This document shows positions 37,761-45,811 of a DNA stretch of 64,000 nt, one piece after another; the first letter of the stretch is position 1; every line of letters starts with the position of its first letter. Origin of the DNA: Dehalococcoidia bacterium (GTDB lineage Bacteria > Chloroflexota > Dehalococcoidia > UBA2979); NCBI GenBank assembly GCA_009379925.1, contig WHSU01000007.1:45871-109870 (forward strand), written 5' to 3'. The notes beneath the pieces were generated by a model. The model did not search any database and was not told the origin of the DNA. It saw nothing but the letters and a program-made list of their open reading frames with translations. The translations under genes and the position numbers were made by a program.

Positions 37761-38447
37761 ATGCCCGATACCTATGCCGTTGAGCCCCGCACCGTGACGG
37801 GGAAGCGCGTCAAGCGGATGCGCAGCGCGGGCGTCGTCCCGGCCAACATCTACGGGCGCGGCGTCGAGTCCGTCGCCGTGCAGATCCCCTTCGTCGACGC
37901 GCGCACGATGATCAACGCGCACGGTCGCAACTCACTCATCGAGGTGCAGGTCACCGGCGAGGCGAAGGCGCGGCCGGTGGTGGTGCGACAGCTCGACATC
38001 CACCCGCTGAACGGCGCGCTGCGTCACATCGACTTCTACCAGGTCGACCTCCAGCGCACGATTTCGGCCGAGATCCCCGTGGTCCTGACCGGCGAGTCAC
38101 CCGTGGTGACCATCCAGGGCGGCATCCTGATGCACGGCGCGGAGGCGGTGCTGGTCGAGGCGTTGCCGGCAGAGCTGCCAGAGCAGCTGGAGATCTCCGT
38201 CGAGTCCCTGACCGAGTTCGACCAGCAACTGTCCGCCGGACAGCTCCAGCTGCCGCAGGGCGTGACGCTGCTCTCCGGCGAGGACCTGATGCTCGCGCGC
38301 ATCAGCCGTCCGCGCATCGAGGAGGAGCCGGAGGCCGTGCTGGAGGGCGAAGAGGCCGAGGCCGCCGAGGAAGGCGAGCCTGCCGAGAAGGCCGCAGAGG
38401 ACGCCGAGGAGACCGAAGGCGCCTCGGAAGACGGTGGCGAGGACTAG
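37761..38447 (+). CDS. rplY: Ribosomal protein L25, general stress (CTC) type
   Basis: A 228-residue 5S rRNA-binding protein of the long form. The L25 domain (KRVKRMRSAGVVPANIYGRG near the N terminus, then HIDFYQVD) is followed by the TL5/CTC C-terminal beta domain and a strongly acidic, low-complexity tail from about residue 188 (EEEPEAVLEGEEAEAAEEGE and on). Single-gene transcript: its promoter is directly upstream and an inverted-repeat element directly downstream. Confidence 0.93.
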   Translation: MPDTYAVEPRTVTGKRVKRMRSAGVVPANIYGRGVESVAVQIPFVDARTMINAHGRNSLIEVQVTGEAKARPVVVRQLDIHPLNGALRHIDFYQVDLQRTISAEIPVVLTGESPVVTIQGGILMHGAEAVLVEALPAELPEQLEISVESLTEFDQQLSAGQLQLPQGVTLLSGEDLMLARISRPRIEEEPEAVLEGEEAEAAEEGEPAEKAAEDAEETEGASEDGGED

Positions 38448-38474
38448 CCTCGCCTCCAGAGTCTCGGGTTCCTA

Positions 38475-38613
38475 GTAGGGGCGCAGCGTGCTGCGCCCGC
38501 TCCCGCTCCCTCTGCTGCTCCGCACCGTTCCCCGGTCGTGGTGAGCCCGTCGAGCTACCGGCACCATCGCCCCTCAAGGGCAAGCCGAAGGGCGCAGCAC
38601 GCTGCGCCCCTAC
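38475..38613. repeat. 139-bp element with perfect 24-bp inverted repeats
   Basis: GTAGGGGCGCAGCGTGCTGCGCCC (left arm, 38475-38498; written here only as its ends GTAGGGGCGC and CTGCGCCC) is repeated exactly in inverted orientation at 38590-38613. Each arm is also nearly self-complementary (8-bp stem, CGTG or CACG loop). The 91-bp centre has no coding frame and contains a weak relative (38540-38553) of the repeat found in hemW and rlmN. It lies between convergent rplY and the DUF1697 gene, where it could also serve as a two-way terminator. The layout resembles a small non-autonomous mobile or REP-like element. Confidence 0.8.
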
Positions 38614-38645
38614 GAAGACAACGGCGCGGTTCGAATCGGGGGCCG

Positions 38646-39185
38646 CTACGAGGCTCGCGCCATCTCCTGGAGCTTGAGGACTGTCGCCCAGTTGCGGGCG
38701 GTCCCTATGGCCGCCTTCGGACCCCTGCGTTCCACTTCGACGGGCAGCTTCGCCCGGCCCATGCCGTTCGGCAGGTGCAGGTAGAGCTCGCGGTTGCGGG
38801 CGACCAGCGCCTCTGGTGCGAATGCCACGAGGTCGAGCGCGGCGAAGGCGTCGGCCGGTAGGTCCTCCTTGAAGAACAGCACGTGGAGCTGCTTGTCGCC
38901 GGCGTCCGGGTAGGGGTTCGCCTCAACGATGGCGTCCCACTCGTCCGCCGTCCGCAGTACGACAGGGACGGCCATGCCAGAGAACGCCTCGATGCTCCGG
39001 GCGAGCTCGGCCTCCAGCTTCGGGGCCGAGCGCGCCGGGTGGCTGAACACGACGTTGCCGCTCTGGATGTAGGTGAGGACATCCGTGCCGCCGACCTCGA
39101 CGACGAGGTCGCGCAGGTCGGTCATCTTCAGGGAGCGACGTCCGCCCACGTTGATGCCGCGCAGCAGGCCGATGTACCGGGTCAC
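38646..39185 (-). CDS. DUF1697 family protein
   Basis: A 179-residue protein with the family opening YIGLLRGINVGGRRSLKMTDLRDL, then TYIQSGNVVF and, near the C terminus, RNWATVLKLQEMA. DUF1697 proteins are widespread and uncharacterised; they have a two-domain alpha/beta fold and no known reaction. The GTG start at 39185 is 7 bases from the rlmN stop, with GAGG upstream, so it is probably co-translated with rlmN. Confidence 0.85.
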   Translation of the reverse strand: MTRYIGLLRGINVGGRRSLKMTDLRDLVVEVGGTDVLTYIQSGNVVFSHPARSAPKLEAELARSIEAFSGMAVPVVLRTADEWDAIVEANPYPDAGDKQLHVLFFKEDLPADAFAALDLVAFAPEALVARNRELYLHLPNGMGRAKLPVEVERRGPKAAIGTARNWATVLKLQEMARAS

Positions 39186-39192
39186 GGCGCCG

Positions 39193-40326
39193 TCACCTCG
39201 ATGTCCTGACTGCGAGCGGGATGCGGCCCTGTGCCATCACGTCGGTCCGCAGCTGGCCGCAGGCGGCCGCGATCTCCACGCCGCGCTCGATGCGCACGGT
39301 GGCGTTGATGCCCGCGGCCTGTAGCTCGCGCTGGAAGGCGCGCACACGGTCCCGGGAGGGGCGGCGGAGGCCGGCGCCGGCCGTGGGGTTGTAGGGGATC
39401 AGGTTCACGTGGGCCTGGATGCCACGGATGCGCTGGGCGAGCCGGCGGGCCTGCTCAGGCGCGTCGTTCACGCCCTCCAGCAGCGCGTAGGCGAAGGTGA
39501 CACGCCGCCCGCGCTTCTCGATGTACTCGCGTGACGCCTCGACGAGCTGGTCGATGGTGACGCCGCCCGCCGTTGGGATCAGCTGGCGGCGCAACTCGTC
39601 GTCGGGGGCATGGAGCGAGACCGTGAGGCCGACCTGCAGCCCCTCGTCGGCGAGGCGGCGGATGCCGGGGAGCAGCCCGACCGTCGAGACGGTGATACCG
39701 CGCTGGCGCATGTTCAGGCCGTCCTCGGCCACCATCCAGCGGATCGCCCGCATCATCGAGGCGTAGTTCGCCAGCGGCTCGCCCATCCCCATGAACACGA
39801 CGTTCGTGACGCGCCGCTCGCGGGCGAAATGCAGCACCTGCGCCAGGATCTCAGAGGGACGGAGGTTGCGGGTGAAGCCCTGCTGGCCCGTGGCGCAGAA
39901 CACGCAGCCCATCGCGCAGCCCACCTGCGTGGAGACGCACACCGTGGTGCGGTCATGTGCCCCCGCGTTCGCGCTGCGCCCGGCCTCCGGGCCCTTCGCC
40001 GGGCTCAGGGTGAGCGGATTGGGGTCGGGGTCGTAGTCCATCCGCACCGCCTCGACCGCGTCGCCGCCACCGAGGTCGAGCAGCAGCTTCGTGGTCGCGC
40101 CGTCGTCGGCGAGCCGCGAGGTGATCACGGGCAGCGGCGCGATGTCGAACGCCTCGGCGATCCGCGCGCGGAGGGCGGCGGGGAGGTTCGTCATCTCCTC
40201 GGCGCTGGTCGCGCCGTGGTTGAACACCCACTGCGCCACCTGGCGGGCGCGGAAGCGCGGCTCTCCCCACTCGGCGAAGAGCGTCTCGAGTTCGTCGAGA
40301 GAGTGGTCGAGGAGATGTTGGGGCAC
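39193..40326 (-). CDS. rlmN: RlmN, dual-specificity 23S rRNA/tRNA adenine-C2 methyltransferase (radical SAM)
   Basis: A 377-residue enzyme that methylates A2503 of 23S rRNA and A37 of some tRNAs. The cluster motif is CAMGCVFC, preceded by RTTVCVSTQVG and followed by GFTRNLRPSEI; the essential second Cys lies in the C-terminal region. Between VEAVRMDYD and RTTVCVS there is an insert of about 25 residues (PDPNPLTLSPAKG and on) partly encoded by a dispersed repeat (39992-40017). The frame stays open, so the gene is probably functional. DUF1697 follows. Confidence 0.92.
   Translation of the reverse strand: MPQHLLDHSLDELETLFAEWGEPRFRARQVAQWVFNHGATSAEEMTNLPAALRARIAEAFDIAPLPVITSRLADDGATTKLLLDLGGGDAVEAVRMDYDPDPNPLTLSPAKGPEAGRSANAGAHDRTTVCVSTQVGCAMGCVFCATGQQGFTRNLRPSEILAQVLHFARERRVTNVVFMGMGEPLANYASMMRAIRWMVAEDGLNMRQRGITVSTVGLLPGIRRLADEGLQVGLTVSLHAPDDELRRQLIPTAGGVTIDQLVEASREYIEKRGRRVTFAYALLEGVNDAPEQARRLAQRIRGIQAHVNLIPYNPTAGAGLRRPSRDRVRAFQRELQAAGINATVRIERGVEIAAACGQLRTDVMAQGRIPLAVRTSR
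39992..40017 (+). repeat. Dispersed repeat fragment inside rlmN
   Basis: 26 bases that match the minus strand of 4796-4821 (inside hemW) at 21 positions. In rlmN it is read in frame as part of NPLTLSPAKG. The core TGAGC..G.CGAAGGG is of the kind found in many intergenic palindromic repeats. Confidence 0.6.
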
Positions 40327-40367
40327 GAGTCCAGTCTACCGGAGGCGCTGCGTCCGGGCGTCAGGGG

Positions 40368-40763
40368 TCACCGCCGCCGCGGGCGACGCCCGAGGGCGAG
40401 GGTGAGCGTCGCGGCTGCCACCAGCGGGAGGTAAATGGTCGTCGCGCGGGGTCCGAGCAGCAGCGAAGACGCCACGACAAGCACCAGCAGGATGCCGGCC
40501 AATAGGGTCGCGGCCCGCCTCGGTCGCCTCGCCACCAGGAACACGGCAGCAGCGGCCGCGAGGATGCCGAGGATGATGCAGCCAGCGCCGATCGCCAGGT
40601 ACGTCGCGGGTGCGCTGTCCTGGTAGCCGCCGAAGGCGCGTGAGGCGATCAGCACCCCCCAGGCGCCGATCCCGAGGGCGAACAAGGCGAAGATGCCCGC
40701 GGCGACGCCGTGCAAGACATCGGCGAAGGTGCTGAACGCGGACGGTCGGTCGTCGCTGCGCAT
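40368..40763 (-). CDS. Four-helix membrane protein, function unknown
   Basis: A 131-residue protein, mostly hydrophobic: helices at about residues 18-42, 50-75, 83-100 and 104-122, ending in a basic GRRPRRR. No family recognised. ATG 40763 lies 7 bases after a TATCCT box, so its transcript is probably leaderless; the TTG codon just before it is then excluded. Lies between fmt and rlmN on the same strand. Confidence 0.7.
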   Translation of the reverse strand: MRSDDRPSAFSTFADVLHGVAAGIFALFALGIGAWGVLIASRAFGGYQDSAPATYLAIGAGCIILGILAAAAAVFLVARRPRRAATLLAGILLVLVVASSLLLGPRATTIYLPLVAAATLTLALGRRPRRR

Positions 40764-40770
40764 CAAGGCG

Positions 40771-40776
40771 AGGATA
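40771..40776 (-). promoter_or_regulatory. Leaderless-type -10 box of the four-helix membrane protein gene
   Basis: TATCCT on the minus strand, 7 bases before ATG 40763 and only 8 bases after the fmt stop codon. Confidence 0.5.
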
Positions 40777-40783
40777 ACGTGCG

Positions 40784-41749
40784 TTAGCCCAGACGGGCGC
40801 CGATCAGCGACAGGTCGCCGTTCAGGTACGCCTCGATGTGCGTCGGTTTCTTACCGGGCCGCTGGACCGTGAGCAACGCGAGGCCTCCGCGCCCGCAGGC
40901 GACGACGGCGCGGGAGCGCCGTCCGGGTAGCAGCGGCGTCAGGTCATCGCCGCTACCGGCGAGCACGGTCCCGGGCGCCGCCTCGACGGCAAGGGCGACC
41001 GGCCAAGCTTCGAGGATGGTGAATGGCTGGTCGTGGTAGCGGGTCGTGGCCTGGGGCCACGGCTGGAACGCCCGCACCCGCCGCCACAGCTCGTCGGCGG
41101 GCCGCGTCCAGTCGAGCACCCCGTCCTGCTTGGTCAGGAGGGGCGCGTAGGTCACCAGTGGCTCGTCCTGCGGCGCCGCCTCGATGTCGCCCGCCACCCA
41201 GGCGGGCAGTAGCTCCGCCAGCCGCACCGCTCCGAGGTCTGCGATGCGCGCGGTGAGCGTCGCCGTCGTATCGAGCTGCTCGATGTTCGTGCGCGCCTGC
41301 CCCACGATAGGCCCGGCGTCGACCTCGCGGACCACGCGCATGATAGTGGCGCCGCTCTCCGCGTCACCGGCGAGGATGGCCGCGGCCACCGGGGAAGCGC
41401 CTCGGTAGCGGGGGAGCAGCGAGGCGTGCACGTTCAGCACGTCGTGGGGAAACGCCTCCAGCAGGTGTGCCGGCAGGATGTGGCCGGAGGCGGCGACGAC
41501 GCCCACGTCGGGCCTGAGCGCGACGAGCGCGTCGGTCGTGTCGCGTCGCACGCGTTCCGGCTGGAGGAGGGGCGCCACGCCCGCCTCCAGCGCGGCTTCC
41601 TTGACGGCGGTCATCGCCGCCTGACCGCTGCGCCCGCGCGGCCGGTCCGGCTGCGTGACGACGGCGACCACCTCGACATCTGGCATAGCGAGGAGGGCCC
41701 GCAACGAGGGGACGGCGTACGCCGGGGAGCCGAAGAAGACGACGCGCAT
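40784..41749 (-). CDS. fmt: Methionyl-tRNA formyltransferase
   Basis: A 321-residue enzyme that formylates initiator Met-tRNA with 10-formyl-THF. The N terminus MRVVFFGSPAYAVPSLRAL and the catalytic region LNVHASLLPRYRGASPVAAAILAGD (Asn-His pair plus SLLPRYRG) are diagnostic; the C-terminal tRNA-binding domain starts near residue 205. The gene starts at ATG 41749, 6 bases after a TAGCAT box; an in-frame TTG two codons earlier is less likely. Confidence 0.95.
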   Translation of the reverse strand: MRVVFFGSPAYAVPSLRALLAMPDVEVVAVVTQPDRPRGRSGQAAMTAVKEAALEAGVAPLLQPERVRRDTTDALVALRPDVGVVAASGHILPAHLLEAFPHDVLNVHASLLPRYRGASPVAAAILAGDAESGATIMRVVREVDAGPIVGQARTNIEQLDTTATLTARIADLGAVRLAELLPAWVAGDIEAAPQDEPLVTYAPLLTKQDGVLDWTRPADELWRRVRAFQPWPQATTRYHDQPFTILEAWPVALAVEAAPGTVLAGSGDDLTPLLPGRRSRAVVACGRGGLALLTVQRPGKKPTHIEAYLNGDLSLIGARLG

Positions 41750-41755
41750 CGGCAA

Positions 41756-41761
41756 ATGCTA
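41756..41761 (-). promoter_or_regulatory. Leaderless-type -10 box of fmt
   Basis: TAGCAT on the minus strand, 6 bases before ATG 41749, leaving no room for a ribosome site. Confidence 0.5.
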
Positions 41762-41780
41762 ACAGCATGGCAGGAGCGGG

Positions 41781-43391
41781 CTATGGCGCGGCCAGGCGCC
41801 AGCGGTGGACGTCCCGGAAGCGGTCCGAAGCGTTGAAGAGCAACCCCGCCTCGAAACCCGCGAGGGCCACGGGATGCACGTACGGGCGCGTGGGATACGC
41901 GATCACGGTCGCCGCGGCCTGCTCCGCGATCCGCTGCTCCAGGCGCCCGTACAGCTCCTGCCGCTCCCCCACGTCGAGCGTCGAGCGGGCCTGCTCCAGC
42001 CATCGGTCGACCTCGGGGTCGTGGAAGGCGGCCATGTTGCGGCCGGTGGCGGAGATCTGAGAGCTGTGCCAGCCCGGGTACGGGTCCGGGTCGGGGCCTG
42101 ACTCCCAACCGAAGATCGCGAGCTGGTACGTCCGAGGTTGCAGGTGCTCGCCCAGCAGCCGGATCGCCGGCAGGGGTTCCACCTCAACGGTCACGCCCTG
42201 CGCCCGCAACTGCTCCGCGACGGCTTCCGCGAGGGCCTCGCGGTCGCCGTCCGCGTTGGTCACAAGGCGCAGGGTCAGCGGCTGCCCGTCGCGTGTCCGC
42301 TCGCCGCCCGGCTCCGAGCGCGCCCAACCGGCCTCCGCCCACAACGCCTCGATGTCCTCGCCGGTACGGCGCCCTGGCGCGTCTGTGGCGGCCCACGAGC
42401 CGGGGACGAAGATGCCCTGGGCGGGGAGCGCGCCGTCCCCAAGGACGCCCGCCAGCGTCTCGATGTCCAGTGACGCCTCGATCGCGCGGCGCAGCGCCGG
42501 GTCGTCCAGCGGTGCGACCTGGTTGTTCAGGTAGAGCAGCGTGTACGCGCTCCGCGTGAGGTCCGTGCTGGTCAGCGCGGGGCGTGCCTCCAGCACCTCG
42601 GCCTCCCGGTCGGTCGCCCGCTCGCCGAGGAGCGCCGCGCTCACCTCGCCGGACTCGAGCGCGGCCAGGAGTTGCGCGGCATCGCGGTAGAAGCGGACTT
42701 CGAAGGTGCGCAGTGCGGGTGTCCCCAGGTGGTAGCTCGTGTTCCGCTCCAGCAGCGCGTGGGCCTCGTCGAGGGTGTCCAGCCGGAACGGCCCGGTGCC
42801 CACGGGCGCCGCGTTGAAGGCGGCCTGTGGAAGTGCCTCGGCCGGAACGTCGGCCAGGAGGTGCCGCGGCAGGAGCGGCTGCGCCGCCGTGACGAGGAAG
42901 TCGGGGATTGCGGCGGGGAGGTGCATCACCACGGTGCGTTCGTCGACGGCGAAGACGCGCACGTCGTGCCAGCGCGTCGCGCGGTCCAGCGGGCCGGGGA
43001 AGGCCTCGGCCTGCAGCATCTCCACGGTAAACACCACGTCCTGTGCGGTGACCGGCGCGCCGTCGTGCCAGGCGAGACCGGGCCGCAGTACGAACGTGTA
43101 CGTCAGGCCGTCCGGTGTCGCCTCCCAGCGCTCGGCGAGGTCCGGCCGAGGCGTACCGTCACCATCCACGCGCATGAGGCCGTTGAAGAGCAGGGCGACC
43201 AGATCCGCCGCCGCCGACTCGTCCGGCGCCAGCAGCGGGTTGACGGGTCTCGGACGCCCCGCCACCCCCTCCACATACCGCGCGTCCGGGGCGGCGCCGG
43301 AGGAGCCGCCCGCGTACCAGGCCGCGCCGAGGGCAGCGACGCCACCGAGCAAGAGCAGGGGGTAGAGGAGGCGGGTGAGCGCGCGGGACAT
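41781..43391 (-). CDS. Peptide-type ABC solute-binding protein (family 5)
   Basis: A 536-residue extracytoplasmic binding protein. A hydrophobic N-terminal helix (LYPLLLLGGVAALGAAWYAGG) has no lipobox Cys, so it is probably an anchor. Family 5 blocks: VNPLLAPDESAAADLVALLFNGLM near the start, LTYTFVLRPGLAWHDGAPVTAQDV and GTGPFRLDTL in the middle. Only 20 bases separate it from secG, whose linkage with such genes recurs in Chloroflexota. No permease or ATPase genes adjacent. Ligand unknown. Confidence 0.9.
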   Translation of the reverse strand: MSRALTRLLYPLLLLGGVAALGAAWYAGGSSGAAPDARYVEGVAGRPRPVNPLLAPDESAAADLVALLFNGLMRVDGDGTPRPDLAERWEATPDGLTYTFVLRPGLAWHDGAPVTAQDVVFTVEMLQAEAFPGPLDRATRWHDVRVFAVDERTVVMHLPAAIPDFLVTAAQPLLPRHLLADVPAEALPQAAFNAAPVGTGPFRLDTLDEAHALLERNTSYHLGTPALRTFEVRFYRDAAQLLAALESGEVSAALLGERATDREAEVLEARPALTSTDLTRSAYTLLYLNNQVAPLDDPALRRAIEASLDIETLAGVLGDGALPAQGIFVPGSWAATDAPGRRTGEDIEALWAEAGWARSEPGGERTRDGQPLTLRLVTNADGDREALAEAVAEQLRAQGVTVEVEPLPAIRLLGEHLQPRTYQLAIFGWESGPDPDPYPGWHSSQISATGRNMAAFHDPEVDRWLEQARSTLDVGERQELYGRLEQRIAEQAAATVIAYPTRPYVHPVALAGFEAGLLFNASDRFRDVHRWRLAAP

Positions 43392-43411
43392 GCCGGGCGG
43401 CGGCCGCCGCC

Positions 43412-43636
43412 CTATGAGGCGGCGACGCTCCCGGCCGAGATGGCCAGGAAGATGATCACGACGACGATCGTCAGGCGGTGCAGCGAGCGCTGCATACCGC
43501 GACGCGTGCGGAACGAGTAGTCCTGGCCGCCCAGGGCCGCCCCGAAGCCGGTCCCGCGCACCTGCATCAGGACCAGCACGATCAGCAGCGCCGACACCAG
43601 GATCTGGGCCAGTGCGAGGAAGTCACGCAGTTCCAT
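43412..43636 (-). CDS. secG: SecG, protein translocase subunit
   Basis: A 74-residue subunit of SecYEG. Two helices (LALAQILVSALLIVLVLMQ and LTIVVVIIFLAISAGSVAA) flank the conserved loop GTGFGAALGGQDYSFRTRRG, which is the SecG signature. ATG 43636 has GGAG upstream at 7 bases. The peptide-binding protein gene follows. Confidence 0.93.
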   Translation of the reverse strand: MELRDFLALAQILVSALLIVLVLMQVRGTGFGAALGGQDYSFRTRRGMQRSLHRLTIVVVIIFLAISAGSVAAS

Positions 43637-43708
43637 GGAGTTCTCCAGCGAAGATGGATCGAGGCTACGCGCGCCGCGGGGTGGCGGCAAGCGGGCCTCG
43701 ACGGCCCG

Positions 43709-45019
43709 CTACGCCTCCGCCAGCGCGGCGGCCTGCACTCGGAGGTCACGTTCGAAGTAGAGGCGCATCACCGCGCTCGCGAGCCTCGTCGTGTCATGGC
43801 TGTAGCGCAGTTCGGTGTCCACGAGGTCGGAGAGCACAAGGCGTGCGCCCGCGTAGTCCGCATCGCCCGCCGCGAGCACCGGCTCCGAGCACCACTCGGC
43901 CGGGAGCGGTTCCTGCGGCAGGTTGCTGTTGGCAAGCACCACGTCCACCACGGGTACGCCCAGGTGGCTGCGGATGGCGCCGTAGTGGTCGGCGGCGCTG
44001 AAGCCGTCCGTCTCGCCGTGCTGCGTGGCGACGTTGGAGATGTAGACCTTGTGTGCCTTCGACTCCAGCAGCGCGCGACCAATGCCCGGCACGAGCAAGT
44101 TCGGGAGCACGGAGGTGTAGAGGCTGCCCGGGCCGATGAGGACGAGGTCGGCGTCCAGGAGCGCGCGGACCGCACGAGGGTGCGCCGCGGCTTCTCTCGG
44201 CTCGATGAACGCTTCCACGGGCGCTGAACCGGACTTAGGGATCACCGACTCGCCTCGGACGATGCGGCCGTCGGCCAGACGCGCACCGAGCACGATGTCC
44301 TCGTGGGTGGAGGGGACGATCTGGCCACGCACCGCGAGCACGCGCGAGGTCTCCGCGATCGCCGCCTCCATGTTCCCGGTCACCTCGGCCATCGCGGCGA
44401 TGAAGAGGTTGCCGAAGGAGTGTCCGGCAATCCCCTGGCCGGCGCGCTCGTCGAATCGGTACTGGAAGAGTTCCGTGACCAGCGGCTCGGCGTCCGCGAG
44501 GGCGGCGATGCAGTTGCGGATGTCGCCCGGGGGGATCACCTGCATATCGCGGCGCAGGCGGCCGCTGGACCCGCCGTCGTCGGCGACGGTGACGATGGCC
44601 GTCAGGTTGCTGGTGTACTGCTTAAGGCCGCGGAGCAGATTCGAGAGCCCTGTGCCGCCGCCGATGGCGACGATGCGGGGACCGCGCTCCTGCGTGCGCC
44701 GCGCGTACACCAGGTCGACGATCTGCCCGTTCGGGGCACCCGGGAGCAGGCTCTCAGCCAGCGAGCGGTTGAGTCGCCAGCCGGCGAACAGCGTGATACC
44801 CGATGCGGACACGATGAACAGCATCCCGCGCGCCCAGCGCGGAATGAACTGCAGAGTCGCGTAGGCCACCCACTCCGGGAAGACGTACGAGACGTAGACC
44901 TCGCGAAGGAGGTACGCGATCCCCAGCCCCATGACGGCGACGCCGACCAGGAGGAGGAAGAGCCAGCGTTTGATGTGCAGCCCGAAGTAGAGCCACTTGG
45001 TGATGCTGGTACGACTCAA
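43709..45019 (-). CDS. YvcK/CofD-like protein with membrane-anchored N terminus
   Basis: A 436-residue protein. About 85 residues with two hydrophobic helices (WLFLLLVGVAVMGLGIAYLL and MLFIVSASGITLFAGW) precede the YvcK domain: VAIGGGTGLSNLLRGLK, VTVADDGGSSGRLRRD, PPGDIRNCIAAL, IGPGSLYTSVLPNLLV and HGETDGFSA. YvcK binds UDP-sugars and is needed for growth on gluconeogenic carbon and for cell-shape control in Bacillus and mycobacteria. The start is TTG 45019 with GAGG 6 bases ahead. The membrane segment is a frequent variation in this phylum. Confidence 0.88.
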   Translation of the reverse strand: MSRTSITKWLYFGLHIKRWLFLLLVGVAVMGLGIAYLLREVYVSYVFPEWVAYATLQFIPRWARGMLFIVSASGITLFAGWRLNRSLAESLLPGAPNGQIVDLVYARRTQERGPRIVAIGGGTGLSNLLRGLKQYTSNLTAIVTVADDGGSSGRLRRDMQVIPPGDIRNCIAALADAEPLVTELFQYRFDERAGQGIAGHSFGNLFIAAMAEVTGNMEAAIAETSRVLAVRGQIVPSTHEDIVLGARLADGRIVRGESVIPKSGSAPVEAFIEPREAAAHPRAVRALLDADLVLIGPGSLYTSVLPNLLVPGIGRALLESKAHKVYISNVATQHGETDGFSAADHYGAIRSHLGVPVVDVVLANSNLPQEPLPAEWCSEPVLAAGDADYAGARLVLSDLVDTELRYSHDTTRLASAVMRLYFERDLRVQAAALAEA

Positions 45020-45050
45020 GAGCAGCCTCGTTCGCTGCCCGCCCTGAAGC

Positions 45051-45080
45051 GATTTACGCCTAAAGTGGGGTCAGGGTCAA
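45051..45080 (-). promoter_or_regulatory. Candidate promoter of yvcK
   Basis: On the minus strand TTGACC (45080-45075), 18-base spacer, TAAATC (45056-45051), then about 32 bases to the TTG start. Confidence 0.45.
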
Positions 45081-45122
45081 CTGCCTGTTTAACGGCTGAG
45101 ACACGCCGACAGTTCGGATGCT

Positions 45123-45809
45123 TCATCGGGCGATCGCTCCGTAGGCCCACTCACGGCGCTCCCACAGGGTCGCCGGTAGCGCGTCCCAACCCTCGATGAG
45201 CCTCGGGGCGGTCCACGCGGGGTCGGGCGCCCAGCGCTCCCAGCCGTCCGAGAACGGCGAGCGGCGTGCCTCGATCGCCTCGACGACGCGCTCCCCCTCG
45301 GCCCGCACGGCATCGGCGAAGTCGCGTGGATACACGCCCTGCCGGACGCGGTCCGCCATCACGTCCTCGTCCTTCCACTGCCACCGCAGGTCGGGCGTGA
45401 CGACGATGTCGAGCATGTGGTCGTTCGTATCGAAGCCCATCGATGTGCGCCGAAACGGCTCTTCCATGTTCACGTAGTACGTCGAGAAGCGCCGTCCGGC
45501 CTCGTTAACGTCCCAGAACAGCCACACGGAGTGCCCGACCCCGGGGAACATCAGGCGCAGTGTGTCGCTGCGCCACGGCGTGTCGACGAGTGCTCGGATG
45601 CCCGCCGCATCCTGCCCCCAGCGCTTGTATACGGCGCCTCGCGGGATGTAGAGGGCGACTAGGTCGTCGCGGTCCTCGACCACCGTGTACGGCCAGCACA
45701 TGCCGGGCTTGCCGTCGCGGGTGATGTAGCGCAGCACGACGGTATCGCCCGGCCGCCAGCGGCTCGGCGCGCCGCCTGCGTCGTCCGTCGGATATCGGCC
45801 CCCGGCCAT
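45123..45809 (-). CDS. DUF402 (FomD-like) protein
   Basis: A 228-residue protein of the DUF402 superfamily. The barrel is visible in GDTVVLRYI, MCWPYTVVEDRDDLVALYIPRGAVYKRW, then SVWLFWDVNEAGRRFSTYYVNMEEPFRRT and the acidic FDTNDHMLDIVVTPDLRWQWKDED, which in FomD relatives binds a divalent metal and nucleotide diphosphates or triphosphates. Ends GDWERW-like SDGWERWAPDPAW. The reaction here is unknown, probably a nucleotide phosphohydrolase. Start ATG overlaps the gatB stop region by about 2 bases, so it is co-transcribed with gatB. Confidence 0.8.
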   Translation of the reverse strand: MAGGRYPTDDAGGAPSRWRPGDTVVLRYITRDGKPGMCWPYTVVEDRDDLVALYIPRGAVYKRWGQDAAGIRALVDTPWRSDTLRLMFPGVGHSVWLFWDVNEAGRRFSTYYVNMEEPFRRTSMGFDTNDHMLDIVVTPDLRWQWKDEDVMADRVRQGVYPRDFADAVRAEGERVVEAIEARRSPFSDGWERWAPDPAWTAPRLIEGWDALPATLWERREWAYGAIAR

Positions 45810-45811
45810 AC

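Noticed and set aside
38625..38645. GGTTCGAATC resembling a tRNA T-loop
   Set aside because: The flanking bases do not form a T-stem, and no acceptor, D or anticodon arm is found upstream.
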